Assembly: GCA_027487485.1 (NCBI GenBank)
Contig: JAIYDN010000059.1
Location: 140,391-204,390 of the forward strand
DNA: 64,000 nucleotides
Origin: Planctomycetaceae bacterium
Lineage (GTDB): Bacteria > Planctomycetota > Planctomycetia > Pirellulales > Pirellulaceae
Direction: 5' to 3'
Below, one piece after another: positions 10,917-20,332 of the stretch. The notes under the pieces were generated by a model that saw only the letters and a list, made by a program, of their open reading frames with translations, did no database searches and was not told the origin of the DNA. The position numbers and the translations under genes were made by a program. Each line of letters starts with the position of its first letter. Position 1 is the first letter of the stretch.

Positions 10917-11282
10917 TTACTTGCCTTTGAACTTGTCGTGGCAAGCCTTGCAATTGGTCGCGGCTTTGAGTTCATCCAGGCTACCGTCCCGACCTGTAAC
11001 GACCTTGGCCGCAGCGAGGAGAGCCGTTCCGGACTGAACTTTCCATTCGATTCCATCCCCCTTGGGAGCATCGTTTTCCACCATGTCCACGAGATAATCG
11101 AGAAACAGCTTCTTGTCCTCGTCGCTTGCATCGCCGCTCAGCACCTTTTTGACCAAGCTTGTTTCGCCAGCAAAGGCACCTTTCATCACTTCTTTGACAG
11201 ACTTCTTGGGAGCAAAGTTGTTTGCCAACGCAAATCCACCCACCAACGACAATGCAACAGCTAAAGTTAGTACACGACGCAT
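10917..11282 (-). CDS. Small secreted c-type cytochrome with C-terminal haem motif
   Basis: The 121-residue protein has a signal peptide (LTLAVALSLVGGFALA|NN) and a single haem-binding motif CKACH eight residues from the C-terminus region (NCKACHDKFKGK). The rest is helical. A four-helix protein with its only CxxCH at the very end matches the class II (cytochrome c'-like) layout rather than class I, where the motif is N-terminal. Related small proteins are frequent in planctomycetes. It probably works in periplasmic electron transfer or small-ligand binding. It stands alone, with 254 nt to the TPR gene downstream. Confidence 0.75.
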   Translation of the reverse strand: MRRVLTLAVALSLVGGFALANNFAPKKSVKEVMKGAFAGETSLVKKVLSGDASDEDKKLFLDYLVDMVENDAPKGDGIEWKVQSGTALLAAAKVVTGRDGSLDELKAATNCKACHDKFKGK

Positions 11283-11377
11283 TCAAAGATCCTCATCGAA
11301 AGGGAAACCAAGTATCAAAACGAATTCGAACACGCTAAGAATTCTACCCAGTTCTCCTGAAACAATCTTCTAGTTGC

Positions 11378-11833
11378 TTACTCGGAACCGCTCAGCATTT
11401 CGAGAAGTAGTTTTATGGCCAGAAAACCCTTTAAGTCAATGAGCCCCATGAACTGGAAGCCAGCTCGGTATCCACCTAATTGATTGGAATCACAGCGAAC
11501 GCACTTCGCTTGAACAGCAACAAGCTCCTTATCATGACTAAGAACGTAGATGTACTTTTCTTGCTCTAAAAACGGCTTAGTGACGAAAACCAACGAACCT
11601 CGCGAGGAAAGGTCCACCGTAATACAAGGCCAGCAATCTACGATTTCCCTGGAGTCATCGAGCTTGATCACTAAGCAGCCCATGTTTCGATGTGATCGCA
11701 ATTCACTTCGAAGCTCAGCACCTTTCGTAGCCCCAGTCGACAGGGAAGTGAACGTCGAATTGATAATTCGATCCATTCGCTTCTCTTGCAGAAGTTTTGC
11801 GTTTGCTTGTGAGAACAGTGCTAACATTTGCAT
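11378..11833 (-). CDS. PilZ-like domain protein
   Basis: The 151-residue protein carries the layout of a PilZ domain: an Arg-rich entry segment RSELRSHRN (about residues 42-50), then a D-x-S-x-x-G turn as VDLSSRGSLVF (about 73-83), and later YRAGFQFMGL, where PilZ proteins have a conserved hydrophobic beta strand. These two motifs normally bind cyclic di-GMP. The first RxxxR-type motif reads RSELR, so binding is plausible but untested. An internal ATG at 11776 (MDRIIN) is an alternative start. Its promoter would lie in the long gap shared with the divergent oxidoreductase gene. Confidence 0.6.
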   Translation of the reverse strand: MQMLALFSQANAKLLQEKRMDRIINSTFTSLSTGATKGAELRSELRSHRNMGCLVIKLDDSREIVDCWPCITVDLSSRGSLVFVTKPFLEQEKYIYVLSHDKELVAVQAKCVRCDSNQLGGYRAGFQFMGLIDLKGFLAIKLLLEMLSGSE

Positions 11834-12338
11834 CCCAATTCAGACAATACCTTAAGGACTTCTCGTTAGACCAATCCCCTCTGCTTGTTGAATAAGTCAA
11901 CAAAAGGGACGGGCTGCAGCAGCTTCTCGCTTTCGAGAACATTCGGGGAAACACGCCCCAATCCAACAATACGGCACAAGACCGATCCCTTAAGGAAAAA
12001 GTGAGATGTGGTTTGCAACATATTGCAGGCAAGGTCGCAATGGTGGGATTGTAACCAAAAAAACGTTGATTCGTGGGGACTTCTGGCAAGCCGAATTGCC
12101 TAAATCACGTCGAAGCGATCGGTTTTTCGCTGTGCTTTGGCGAATTAAGGACCGAAGATCGATTTACTTGGCAGCGAAAACACACAACAAATTGCGTGAG
12201 AATGAGAACAAAAGGGGTGTTTTCGTGCACCTTCCCAAGACAAAATGAGAATCCGTCCGGCCCCATCGTTGCCTTGTCGGACTGCCAGCCCAACACCTTT
12301 TCAACTTCTATCACCTACCCTTGGAGCCTCCCTCAATC
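11834..12338. other. 505-nt intergenic region between divergent genes
   Basis: It separates the minus-strand PilZ gene from the plus-strand oxidoreductase gene. No reading frame here has recognisable protein character, and no strong hairpin or RNA gene was seen. Promoters for both neighbours should lie here, but I could not identify them. Confidence 0.5.
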
Positions 12339-13673
12339 ATGATCCAACCAAGCCGTCGCGAATTCATCAAGAAAACAACCGTCGCAGCTACAGCTGCCTC
12401 GATGGTTCCCTACATTCACTCCTCCGCGAAAGCAGCCAGGCTTTCTGCAAACGATCGATTCACCATCGGCTGCATCGGTGTTGGCAGCATGGGAACCGGC
12501 GACGCTCAGGGCCATGCACGATTTGGCGATGTGGTCGCGGTTTGCGATGTCGATTCCGTTCACGCCGATCGTGCCAAAAATCACGAAGGGATCGGGAAGG
12601 GAAAAGCGGATTCCTACAGCGACTATCGAAAGTTGCTCGAACGAAAAGACATCAACGTGGTGAGTATCGTTACGCCAGATCACTGGCACACCAAGATCGC
12701 GATCGAAGCGTTGCAAGCCGGCAAACATGTGTTTTGCCAAAAGCCTCTTACGTTGACCTTGGAAGAAAATCTCCTGATCCGCGCTGCATGCAAAGCGAAT
12801 CCCAACTTGGTCTTCGTCATTGGCACCCAACAACGTTCGGACCGTGACCGATTCCTTCGAGCGGTGAACATGGCTCACAAAGGACTGCTTGGCGATATCA
12901 AGAAAATCACTTGCGGTATCAACGGCAGCCCCACCGGCGGCCCGTTCGAAAAAGTAGATCCGCCCGCTCAGCTCGATTGGGACATGTGGCTTGGGCAAGC
13001 TCCGAAAGTCGACTATCTCGAGCGACGTTGCCACTACGAATTCCGCTGGTGGTATGAATACTCCGGTGGAAAGTTCACCGATTGGGGTGCTCACCATATC
13101 GACATCGCTCTTTGGGCGGCCAAGCTAAGCGAACAGGGGACCGGCCCTGTTGAAATCGACGGCACCGATTCCGTGCACCCGGTCGAATTCAAAGACGGCA
13201 ACCCGCTTGTGGACAACTCGTACAACACCTCACATGATTTCAACATTATCCACAAGATGGCTAATGGATTGGAAATCATTGTCACCAGCCGTGGTGATAA
13301 CGGGATCCTGATCGAAGGCACCAAGGGCCGCATTTTCGTGAATCGCGAAAAGATTACTGGCCTTCCCATCGAGGAACATTGGGACAAGGAAGCCTACACC
13401 GAGGATGATGTGAAGGCTCTGTACAAGAGCAAGAAGTACGAAGGGCACAAAGAAAACTTCTACACCTGCATTCGCGAAGGTGGCTTACCTGTCTCCGACG
13501 TTTACTCGCACCTTCAAACCATGAATATGTGCCATCTGTCAGCTATTGCCGCTCGACTCAAACGCACCATTCGATGGAATCCTAAAACGGAAATGATCGA
13601 AGGCGATGACATGGCCAAGGCCATGCAAGCACGAAAACCTCGCGCAGGTTTCGAAATCCCTAAGCTTGGCTAA
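12339..13673 (+). CDS. Gfo/Idh/MocA-family oxidoreductase with Tat leader
   Basis: From the ATG at 12339 the protein is 444 residues. It starts with a twin-arginine signal (SRREFIKKTTVAATAASMVP), so it is exported folded. The NAD(P)-binding Rossmann motif follows as TIGCIGVGSMGTGDA. The family dinucleotide/substrate segment is NVVSIVTPDHWHTKIAIEALQAGKHVFCQKPLT, with the conserved Lys of the EKP-type motif as QKP. A Tyr/Trp-rich stretch (WWYEYSGGKFTDWGAHHIDIALW) is the usual C-terminal domain with the catalytic HxxD-like pair. Such exported enzymes are abundant in planctomycetes and are thought to oxidise or reduce sugar derivatives; the substrate is not evident. A TTG at 12321 could add six residues. 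Confidence 0.92.
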   Translation: MIQPSRREFIKKTTVAATAASMVPYIHSSAKAARLSANDRFTIGCIGVGSMGTGDAQGHARFGDVVAVCDVDSVHADRAKNHEGIGKGKADSYSDYRKLLERKDINVVSIVTPDHWHTKIAIEALQAGKHVFCQKPLTLTLEENLLIRAACKANPNLVFVIGTQQRSDRDRFLRAVNMAHKGLLGDIKKITCGINGSPTGGPFEKVDPPAQLDWDMWLGQAPKVDYLERRCHYEFRWWYEYSGGKFTDWGAHHIDIALWAAKLSEQGTGPVEIDGTDSVHPVEFKDGNPLVDNSYNTSHDFNIIHKMANGLEIIVTSRGDNGILIEGTKGRIFVNREKITGLPIEEHWDKEAYTEDDVKALYKSKKYEGHKENFYTCIREGGLPVSDVYSHLQTMNMCHLSAIAARLKRTIRWNPKTEMIEGDDMAKAMQARKPRAGFEIPKLG

Positions 13674-13726
13674 TCGATCGATAGATTGGTCGATCGGACC
13701 TTGAGTCATTCTGCCTTGGGTCACTC

Positions 13727-14452
13727 TTATTGAGAGTGACCCCGAAAGGCTTTCGCAACGGCTCGCATCTTTTCATGGTCCTTGATTCCAGGGGCAGATT
13801 CAATGCCGGAGGCAACATCGATGCCTTCGGGTTTTGCAATACGAAGCGATTCCGCCACGTTCTCTGGCTTAATGCCTCCCGCTAGCAGAATCGGCACTCC
13901 CTGAAACTCCGTCGGCCGGGGATACAAGAGATCCCAACGAGCCGTCTTGCCCGTTCCGCCGCGCTGTATCGGATCAAAACTGTCTACCAAGAAGCCTAAA
14001 AACCTGGGACGGTTTTGAAAGTCATTCTCTTGATGCCTATCTACACCAAGTCGCCACTGGTTCACGATCTCCTGGTCTTCCGGTATCCCACGCCAAGCAA
14101 CCGCCTTGATGACCGAGATTCCTCGCAAGGCCGGCACGGACGCAGCATGGTTCATCCATTCGGGCGTCTCGTCCCCATGCAACTGGACGCAATCCAGATC
14201 GCAAGCCAGCACAATCTGCCCCACGTCCTCGGGGCTCATGTTCACGAAAACCCCTACGACCATCGCTCTCTTCGCAACGGTCAGAGTTAATTGCCGAGCC
14301 AGCTCCGTTTCAACGGAACGAGGACTCGGTGGATAGAAATTGAGTCCGATCGCATCGACACCGCATGCGATGGCCGCATCCACATCCACCGTCCGAGTCA
14401 AGCCACAGTACTTGAGTTTAGGGAATGAAGGGATTGAGGCCATCGGAACCAT
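13727..14452 (-). CDS. trpF: Phosphoribosylanthranilate isomerase
   Basis: TrpF converts N-(5-phosphoribosyl)anthranilate to its ribulose form in tryptophan synthesis. The 241-residue product is a TIM barrel with the usual motifs: KYCGLTR near the N-terminus with the catalytic Cys, GLNFYPPSPRSV, VGVFVN, DCVQLHGDE (containing the usual QLHG), and near the C-terminus LLAGGIKPENV and GIDVASGIESAPGIKDHEKM. It is slightly longer than the common 200-210 residues because of an insert around residue 150-170 (RHQENDFQNRPRFLGFLVDS). No other trp gene is next to it. It converges with the oxidoreductase gene. Confidence 0.95.
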   Translation of the reverse strand: MVPMASIPSFPKLKYCGLTRTVDVDAAIACGVDAIGLNFYPPSPRSVETELARQLTLTVAKRAMVVGVFVNMSPEDVGQIVLACDLDCVQLHGDETPEWMNHAASVPALRGISVIKAVAWRGIPEDQEIVNQWRLGVDRHQENDFQNRPRFLGFLVDSFDPIQRGGTGKTARWDLLYPRPTEFQGVPILLAGGIKPENVAESLRIAKPEGIDVASGIESAPGIKDHEKMRAVAKAFRGHSQ

Positions 14453-14550
14453 TTCGGGTCAAGAATCGGATCTACCAGTTGTCAAAGGCTCTGGATAGTT
14501 CCAAAGCGATTTCTAGTAGATTGTTCCTCGTTACAACCGTCAATCAGTAA

Positions 14551-14643
14551 CTAAAAATAATCCACCGCGATGATATGGCCGACAATTAGCCATACTCCAA
14601 AGAACAAGCATCCAATAACCGCATTCAAAAAATCGATAGTCAT
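14551..14643 (-). CDS. Possible 30-residue single-pass membrane microprotein
   Basis: An ATG at 14643 opens a 30-codon frame ending with TAG at 14551. The peptide starts MTIDFLN, continues with a hydrophobic segment of about 20 residues (AVIGCLFFGVWLIVGHIIAV), and ends DYF. A purine-rich GAGAGG sits 9 nt upstream of the start, embedded in a palindromic AGGTCGCGACCT. It lies alone in the 306-nt gap between the kinase gene and trpF. The composition is that of a transmembrane helix, but at this length chance cannot be excluded. The family is not recognised. Confidence 0.45.
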   Translation of the reverse strand: MTIDFLNAVIGCLFFGVWLIVGHIIAVDYF

Positions 14644-14758
14644 AGGTCGCGACCTCTCGGTAAGAGTGAGAAACCGCCATCCGTAGTGTTCGTCTAGAAC
14701 CTCTCTAGCCGTTCGCCTTCTTGCGAGCGAGTCTTATCGACGAGACTTTAGCAAATCT

Positions 14759-17700
14759 TCAAAAGTTTTTTGAAGTCCGTTCTATTTTACCCAACCGACA
14801 CGACATCAGCTTTTCTTCAGGCCAAGCTACGATCGGTGGAATCATCTCAACTTGCCAAATCGGATCCAACAGATCCATGACACTAGGGTCGCTTAAGCAC
14901 GCTTCCGTGATGACCATCTCTTGATCGTGGGACCCGCGTAGCAAGTCCTCCAACATTTGTGGCGTTTCACCAAAGTAATCGAGGCGATCGTTGATCGTGG
15001 CGACCACAGCGACACCTTGATGAATCGCTTGTCGAAGCGAGATCCCCCATTGGCCACTTTGTTGCTCCATCGCGGTTGCAGCCAAGACTGCATTCGCGGC
15101 AGCCGGAAAAACGGCGCTCAACCCATCCTGCATGGACTTTACAACACAGCCATGATTGGCCGTGACCACGGATGCAATCGCTTGCAAGTGCTTCACGATT
15201 AGCGAACAGGCAGATTGCCCGGAAAGCTCCTGGTAAAACCGACTCGCATCAAGCAGTTGGCAGCCGAACAACGTCACATTGGTGAGGCCGACCATTTGGC
15301 CCGGGGATAACACTTCATCAGGGAACCAATCCCGGAACGCGGGGATTTGAGCTGCGTCGGCTGCTGTTAGCGCATCTGCACGTGAAGCGACTCGCTCGAT
15401 TCGAAACTGCCTTGGCGACGCTTCCGGATTGAATACCGAAAGGACCTGTTCCCCCACTCGCAATGTCGGGATCTGGTCTTTGGAAGGTGGACGTGACAAG
15501 TCCAAATCCCAGCGTCCTACTCGACTGCCCGATGAAACGCGAAACTCGATCACGTAGGGAAGTTGTCCCCCACGCAACCGATACTGCCCTTCACCAAGTG
15601 CGAGCTCCAGCTGCAGTCGCTCGTCGGGTTGCAAACGTACTTGAGCGGCAACATGCCTGGAAAACGCTGGGCCACCAATGCAATAGGTTCGAGTCTCCGC
15701 CGTGCGAATGTCCGGATGAGCTCGAAAGACCAGTTCGATGCTCTGGGCAAAATCCAACTCAAAGTCCACGCTGCAAGCTTCGCAGTGGCCGTGATCCTGA
15801 AGTCCTTTAAGGGATTCTTTTACGTCGGAGGGAATACGACATGTGGGACACAAGATATCCCACATCAAAATCAAAGCCCCTTCGCGGGCTGCAAGAAGGC
15901 AAGTTTGAACGAGTTCTCGAGCGTCCAAGCCAAACCTTTCTGCGAATGCCAAGGGTCTAATCCTTGCCACTTCCAGGTCGCTCGCGTGAGCTAAAAATTG
16001 CTCAAGCGTATCGATCACCCTCGGGTCGATATCGGCTGCGTTGATTCGCAAACGTTCAAACCGGCGAATCAAATTTCGCTTCTGCTCCCGATCAATACTC
16101 TTCGATTTTGAAAAAGCGCTCGCCTTCACGTCCGAATGCGCGTTCGATCTCAAATAGTCATCGATCGATTCGTAGACCTTTCCAAAGTTCCGTTCGGACT
16201 TGTTGCCAATTTGCAATTTTGCGAAGATTCGCCCCAAAAAATTCCGGGGTAACATTTGAAGCGTCTGAACAACTAATGTTCCTCCATCCTCCTGAGGCAT
16301 CAGTTCGACCACATTGGTGAACCAATGGAACGGGCCACTTGGGAAATGACGCAATACACTCAAGCGACGACCTTCGATCCATTCGTAAGGATGTTCTTCC
16401 CATTCCATGGTCATTCCCATCGCGCGAACGGTAGCCATTCTTCGAACACCTAATTTCGGATCTTGAAATGTATGATAACGAACGGCAGGCAGTCCGATAG
16501 CATGGTTGACTCGATCGGTGTTCGAAACGTAAGGCCAAAGTTCATCGGGCGAAGACTTTAATTTCCACTGGAACTGGTACTTCAAGTGCCCCTTGCTAAG
16601 ATTTCCTTTCATATCGGGAATTGCTGGATGGACGGCGATGGAGGATGTTTTACCCGCCAGTAATTCTTCGAGCGCTTGCAGCAGCTCCGAGGCATCTCGG
16701 TAACGCGCATGCGGATTCTTCGCCATGCATTTTTCTACAATGGCCTGCATTGCATCGCTAACAACTCCGCAATACTTTCGAATATCAGGGACGGGCGAAT
16801 CGCAATGCAATCGGAAGATCTCAACCGCCGATTGGCCTTCGAATGGTAACTTTCCTGTCAGGCACTGAAACAGCGTTACACCAATTGCATAGACATCCGT
16901 CGCAGGCCCAACATCGCCGCCTTGGCACTGCTCTGGGGCCATGTAATGGGGTGTTCCCAGAATCAATCCGGTTTGCGTCATCGCGATGGACTCCGATGCA
17001 TCGAAATGTTTCGCCAACCCGAAGTCTGCGATCTTAAGGAGAGGGCCACTCGATTCTGACTCAAGTGCTCCGTTGGCAAATGCCCGCTCACCATTCACCG
17101 TCAGAAGCAGGTTGGCGGGTTTGATATCGCGATGCACCATTCCGTTTTGATGAGCACACGCGAGTCCTCTCGCGACATCCGCAATAGCCGCAATCACCAG
17201 GGGCTCCGGAACCATTCTTCCTGTGCGAGTCACGTCGGCCAGGCACCCGCCCGCCACGTACTCCATCGCGAGGTACATGGTTCCTTCCCAAGTGTTGAAC
17301 TCCACTAAACGAGCGATCGCTGGGTGGGTGACTTGGGACAGGAGCCTTGCTTCTTTGGCGAATCGTCTTGTTGCTTTCTCATCGTTTGCAACTCGCTTCG
17401 TCAGCGTCTTGATCGCAACGGATTCGCCCGAACTCGTATCGGTCGCAAGGAAAACCGATCCCATGCCCCCTTCACCTAGCGAACGTTGGATCGCATAGCG
17501 CCCAATAGTTCGGAAATCTTCAGGAACTAGCAGGTCTTTGGCCAACTGATCCAAAGAACCAGCTTGGACCTCCAGAGTGTTGTCATTGATTGAACTGGAA
17601 AACAACGGCCGACGGGTACTCCATCCCGTACCGACCATAGCTTCTTGAAACCCCAAGACGACCTGCTCCATATCGGGGCGGTCGCTCCAATTGTCGAGCA

Positions 17701-18313
17701 TCATCTCCTGGAGCAAATCGTGAAATCGCACTTGGTCGATGGCAAGTTCATCCCATTTGCTAGGGTAAGAGGCAATGATTTCTTGGATGGTAGCACCCAA
17801 CGTCCGAACATCGTTAGCAAACGCAATGGGACCGTCGCGGTCGGGTATAGGTGACTCTAAAAAACCATCCATCACATCCAAAACAAAAGAGTCCTTTCGA
17901 GTTGGATGCAAGTAGATTGTGGATCGAGCTAATCGGCCATGTGCTAATCCAATTCGATGCATTGCAGCAATCGCACCGGCAAGATCACTTATCAGGCTAT
18001 CGAGCGAAACGGCTAAATGCGGAAGCGTTTCGAGTGAATTGTCATGGCAATATTGCGTTGCGACAGATATCGACGAACCACCTTCTAGACCCGATACCAC
18101 GATCGGCATCACTCCGGGGTGCGAGACCAGTATTGCCCTCTTTAACAACGCTGGTAGATGACTCAATGTGCAATCTACCGAGTCGATATCCAAATGATTC
18201 GCGGGAAACTCGATGAATCGAACAGGCTGGTCGCTTTCATTCATTGCCAAATAAACGCGACAATGTGCCCCTGAAGATAAAGGCTTCACCAGCTTGAATT
18301 CGCGAGAGCTCAA
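14759..18313 (-). CDS. Multidomain Ser/Thr protein kinase: pseudokinase, kinase, SRPBCC, DUF5939-like, cyclase-like
   Basis: The protein has 1184 residues. Residues 1-230 look like a kinase fold with lost catalytic residues (HGRLARSTI in place of HRDxKxxN). Residues 270-555 are a complete Hanks kinase: glycine loop LGEGGMGSV, Lys in VAIK, catalytic HRDIKPANLL, DFGLA and APE (GTPHYMAPEQ). Residues about 575-725 form an SRPBCC/START-like domain (DELWPYVSNTDRVNHA; FTNVVELMPQEDGG). Residues about 735-990 resemble DUF5939, with a CPTC...CEAC zinc-ribbon-like pair (about 822-847). Residues about 1005-1175 look like a class III nucleotide cyclase domain in which the first metal Asp and GDG motif are altered (LTNVTLFGCQ; SMQDGLSAVF). 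No signal or transmembrane segment is seen. It starts 12 nt after the AAA+ gene and is very likely co-transcribed with it. Confidence 0.85.
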   Translation of the reverse strand: MSSREFKLVKPLSSGAHCRVYLAMNESDQPVRFIEFPANHLDIDSVDCTLSHLPALLKRAILVSHPGVMPIVVSGLEGGSSISVATQYCHDNSLETLPHLAVSLDSLISDLAGAIAAMHRIGLAHGRLARSTIYLHPTRKDSFVLDVMDGFLESPIPDRDGPIAFANDVRTLGATIQEIIASYPSKWDELAIDQVRFHDLLQEMMLDNWSDRPDMEQVVLGFQEAMVGTGWSTRRPLFSSSINDNTLEVQAGSLDQLAKDLLVPEDFRTIGRYAIQRSLGEGGMGSVFLATDTSSGESVAIKTLTKRVANDEKATRRFAKEARLLSQVTHPAIARLVEFNTWEGTMYLAMEYVAGGCLADVTRTGRMVPEPLVIAAIADVARGLACAHQNGMVHRDIKPANLLLTVNGERAFANGALESESSGPLLKIADFGLAKHFDASESIAMTQTGLILGTPHYMAPEQCQGGDVGPATDVYAIGVTLFQCLTGKLPFEGQSAVEIFRLHCDSPVPDIRKYCGVVSDAMQAIVEKCMAKNPHARYRDASELLQALEELLAGKTSSIAVHPAIPDMKGNLSKGHLKYQFQWKLKSSPDELWPYVSNTDRVNHAIGLPAVRYHTFQDPKLGVRRMATVRAMGMTMEWEEHPYEWIEGRRLSVLRHFPSGPFHWFTNVVELMPQEDGGTLVVQTLQMLPRNFLGRIFAKLQIGNKSERNFGKVYESIDDYLRSNAHSDVKASAFSKSKSIDREQKRNLIRRFERLRINAADIDPRVIDTLEQFLAHASDLEVARIRPLAFAERFGLDARELVQTCLLAAREGALILMWDILCPTCRIPSDVKESLKGLQDHGHCEACSVDFELDFAQSIELVFRAHPDIRTAETRTYCIGGPAFSRHVAAQVRLQPDERLQLELALGEGQYRLRGGQLPYVIEFRVSSGSRVGRWDLDLSRPPSKDQIPTLRVGEQVLSVFNPEASPRQFRIERVASRADALTAADAAQIPAFRDWFPDEVLSPGQMVGLTNVTLFGCQLLDASRFYQELSGQSACSLIVKHLQAIASVVTANHGCVVKSMQDGLSAVFPAAANAVLAATAMEQQSGQWGISLRQAIHQGVAVVATINDRLDYFGETPQMLEDLLRGSHDQEMVITEACLSDPSVMDLLDPIWQVEMIPPIVAWPEEKLMSCRLGKIERTSKNF

Positions 18314-18325
18314 AGTCTATTCCCT

Positions 18326-19258
18326 TCAACCATCATCGGGATGCAACGGGTCGTCGGGATCGAAGAAAAAATCTCCTAGACCCATCGGTAAGGAGTTGCC
18401 ACCGACCGCGTTCTGCTTTCGTTTTGCCGCCGCAGAAAGATCCAACGCTTCGTCCCCCAGACATGCTTGCAGCGCCTCGCGCCACGCTTGGTCCTTGGCT
18501 ACCGGATGATTGGTCTGCTGGGACAAACGCTTCAGAGCATATCGAAGAACATTGATTCCATCCCGAGCTGAAAAATCAAGCTTCAGAGAGTGGGCACTTT
18601 GTAAAAAGTCGACCGTCATCGCCAAAACATCCGCTTCCGCAAAGGGCAGATGGTAACGCAGTATCTCAAGCTCATCCTTGCGATTCGGGAAGCCAACTTG
18701 AAGCGATGGCTGCAGCCGACTTAAGATGTAGTCCGGGATCTCGTACGTCGAATCGTCTTGGTTCATCGTGACAGCACATCGGAATTCGCGATGAGCAGGA
18801 ATGGTAATGCCCGCCACAATCGATTCCACATAGCGACGTTGGTCCAGCAACGGAGCAAGCGAAGCCCACGATTTTTCATTCATGCGATTCCCTTCGTCCA
18901 GGACGCACACCGCTCCGCGAATCATGGCCGTCACCAAAGGGGAAGCGTGGTAGGCAATTTTGCCACTGCTGGCCAGTACTGGCGTCACCAACAAGTCTTC
19001 TGGCCTCGTGTCCGCCGTGCACTGATAAATGAACAGTTCTTGATTCCGGGCCGCTGTCGCAGCCATGGCCAACGCCGTTTTGCCAACTCCAGGTACACCG
19101 ATTAATCGTGGAGTCAAAGGCAAGTCGAGATCATCTACCGTCAACCAACAAGCAGCCAACTGCCGTAATGGTTCTTCCTGCCCAATCCATTTGGCTGTAT
19201 TTTTCACTGGATTGCCCAGAGTCAATGTGACTCCTTCGATCGTGACCGTCTCGCTCAT
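18326..19258 (-). CDS. MoxR-like AAA+ ATPase
   Basis: The 310-residue ATPase has Walker A as [10 protein letters not shown] (about residues 54-63), Walker B as [12 protein letters not shown] (about 114-125), and a sensor-like Asn segment in [23 protein letters not shown] with an Arg-finger candidate. The region after it ([13 protein letters not shown]) is a typical AAA+ lid helix. It fits the MoxR/AAA_5 group, which often acts as a chaperone-like remodeller of partner proteins. Its immediate downstream neighbour is the multidomain kinase, 12 nt away, so they probably form one functional unit; the pair is divergent from the hypothetical gene at 19542. No VWA-domain partner, common beside MoxR genes, is present here. 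Confidence 0.88.
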   Translation of the reverse strand: MSETVTIEGVTLTLGNPVKNTAKWIGQEEPLRQLAACWLTVDDLDLPLTPRLIGVPGVGKTALAMAATAARNQELFIYQCTADTRPEDLLVTPVLASSGKIAYHASPLVTAMIRGAVCVLDEGNRMNEKSWASLAPLLDQRRYVESIVAGITIPAHREFRCAVTMNQDDSTYEIPDYILSRLQPSLQVGFPNRKDELEILRYHLPFAEADVLAMTVDFLQSAHSLKLDFSARDGINVLRYALKRLSQQTNHPVAKDQAWREALQACLGDEALDLSAAAKRKQNAVGGNSLPMGLGDFFFDPDDPLHPDDG

Positions 19259-19541
19259 TTGATTACGCGCTCCCTTGCGGCAGGTTCTGTCCCCTCAAGA
19301 AACGCTAAACCTACCTGCTTTAGGTGCTCGACGCAACTGACCGGCTGACGACTTTGCCGATTGCGCAATCGGCAACGCCAACGACTGGAAAAGATTACCG
19401 GTCGTAACGCTTTTACCTCATTCGCTCCAGAATTCTCTTTGACATTCGAGAAAACGCTCAAGTTGATTCTTCATTGTCGAGAGGGCTCTGGATAAATTAA
19501 CAGGGTATCTGAATTCTTGGTTTTCACCCCCTGAAGTCTTT

Positions 19542-20117
19542 ATGTCGAAATTGCCGATGCCCATGGAAAGCGAAGTGGAGCTTTTGCTCCGCAACGCACA
19601 ACTCCGCGACGAGTTAGAGCCATACTTGGACGAAGCTGTAGACTTAGTGTCCATCCGCCACATGTCGCTGGCAGAAGAGAACGAATTCCTGGCATCTATT
19701 CTTGCTTGGGAACGTGCACCAACCCTCCCCATCAGCCAGTGGTTTGAGCCCGAACTGAAACTGCCTAAGCCAGAATCCCTTACCGATATCGAGGTAAGCA
19801 GACTTCTTTGGCAAACCATTCATCAGCTTTACAGCCAACGTATTGTTTTGGCTTTGACGGACCACTTGAGCGACCGCCAACTGTATTGCCTGATCGTTCG
19901 CGATATCTTGCCCGCTTACGAAAAGCGAATTGCAGAGCATCGCAATTTCTTGCATTGGCACTGCCTCCAAGACAATGACATGGAAGGATGGCTCAAATAC
20001 TACGCCACCGATTCAGAACGTGACCAATGGGAAGATGAAAGCGGCCTGGAAGCACCCGACAAACAATCCCCTCCCTATCCACGGCAAATGCCTCGCAAGC
20101 CAAGCAATCTCAACTAA
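19542..20117 (+). CDS. Conserved-looking protein of unknown function
   Basis: The 191-residue, mostly helical, acidic protein has no recognisable domain. It has many Leu/Glu helices (MESEVELLLRNAQLRDELEPYLDEAVDLV), a LSDRQLYCLIVRDILPAYEKRI helix, and a HWHCLQDNDMEGWLKYYAT segment; the last 35 residues are Pro-rich and likely disordered. No signal peptide is seen, so it is probably cytoplasmic. It is divergent from the AAA+/kinase unit, with 283 nt between them. It could be a partner of that unit, but the sequence gives no proof. Confidence 0.6.
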   Translation: MSKLPMPMESEVELLLRNAQLRDELEPYLDEAVDLVSIRHMSLAEENEFLASILAWERAPTLPISQWFEPELKLPKPESLTDIEVSRLLWQTIHQLYSQRIVLALTDHLSDRQLYCLIVRDILPAYEKRIAEHRNFLHWHCLQDNDMEGWLKYYATDSERDQWEDESGLEAPDKQSPPYPRQMPRKPSNLN

Positions 20118-20140
20118 ACAGGTTTATTTGCTTGTCGCAA

Positions 20141-20196
20141 GTAGAAGCGTCTCTCCGAGACGTTGATTCCCGCGAGTCTCAGAGAGACTCGCCTAC
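20141..20196. repeat. Two-hairpin palindromic repeat (REP-like)
   Basis: Two perfect stems sit close together: CGTCTC-tcc-GAGACG (20148-20162) and GCGAGTCTC-aga-GAGACTCGC (20172-20192). A short outer pair GTAG/CTAC encloses them. It lies just downstream of the hypothetical gene at 19542-20117. The structure is like a REP element; only one copy is in this window. Confidence 0.7.
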
Positions 20197-20332
20197 GTGG
20201 TTATACTGAACTTTTTGTGATGACGTGCTGAAACCCCTTTCTTGACGGGTTGGCAGGACTCAATAAGACACGTTGACTACCTTGTCTTTTCTTAAAGGTA
20301 GCCAAAATCCTCGGGATCGGTTGTCACCCCAA

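Noticed and set aside
12333..13097. 254-codon minus-strand frame opposite the MocA-type oxidoreductase
   Set aside because: Shadow of a gene with complete family motifs; no ribosome site.
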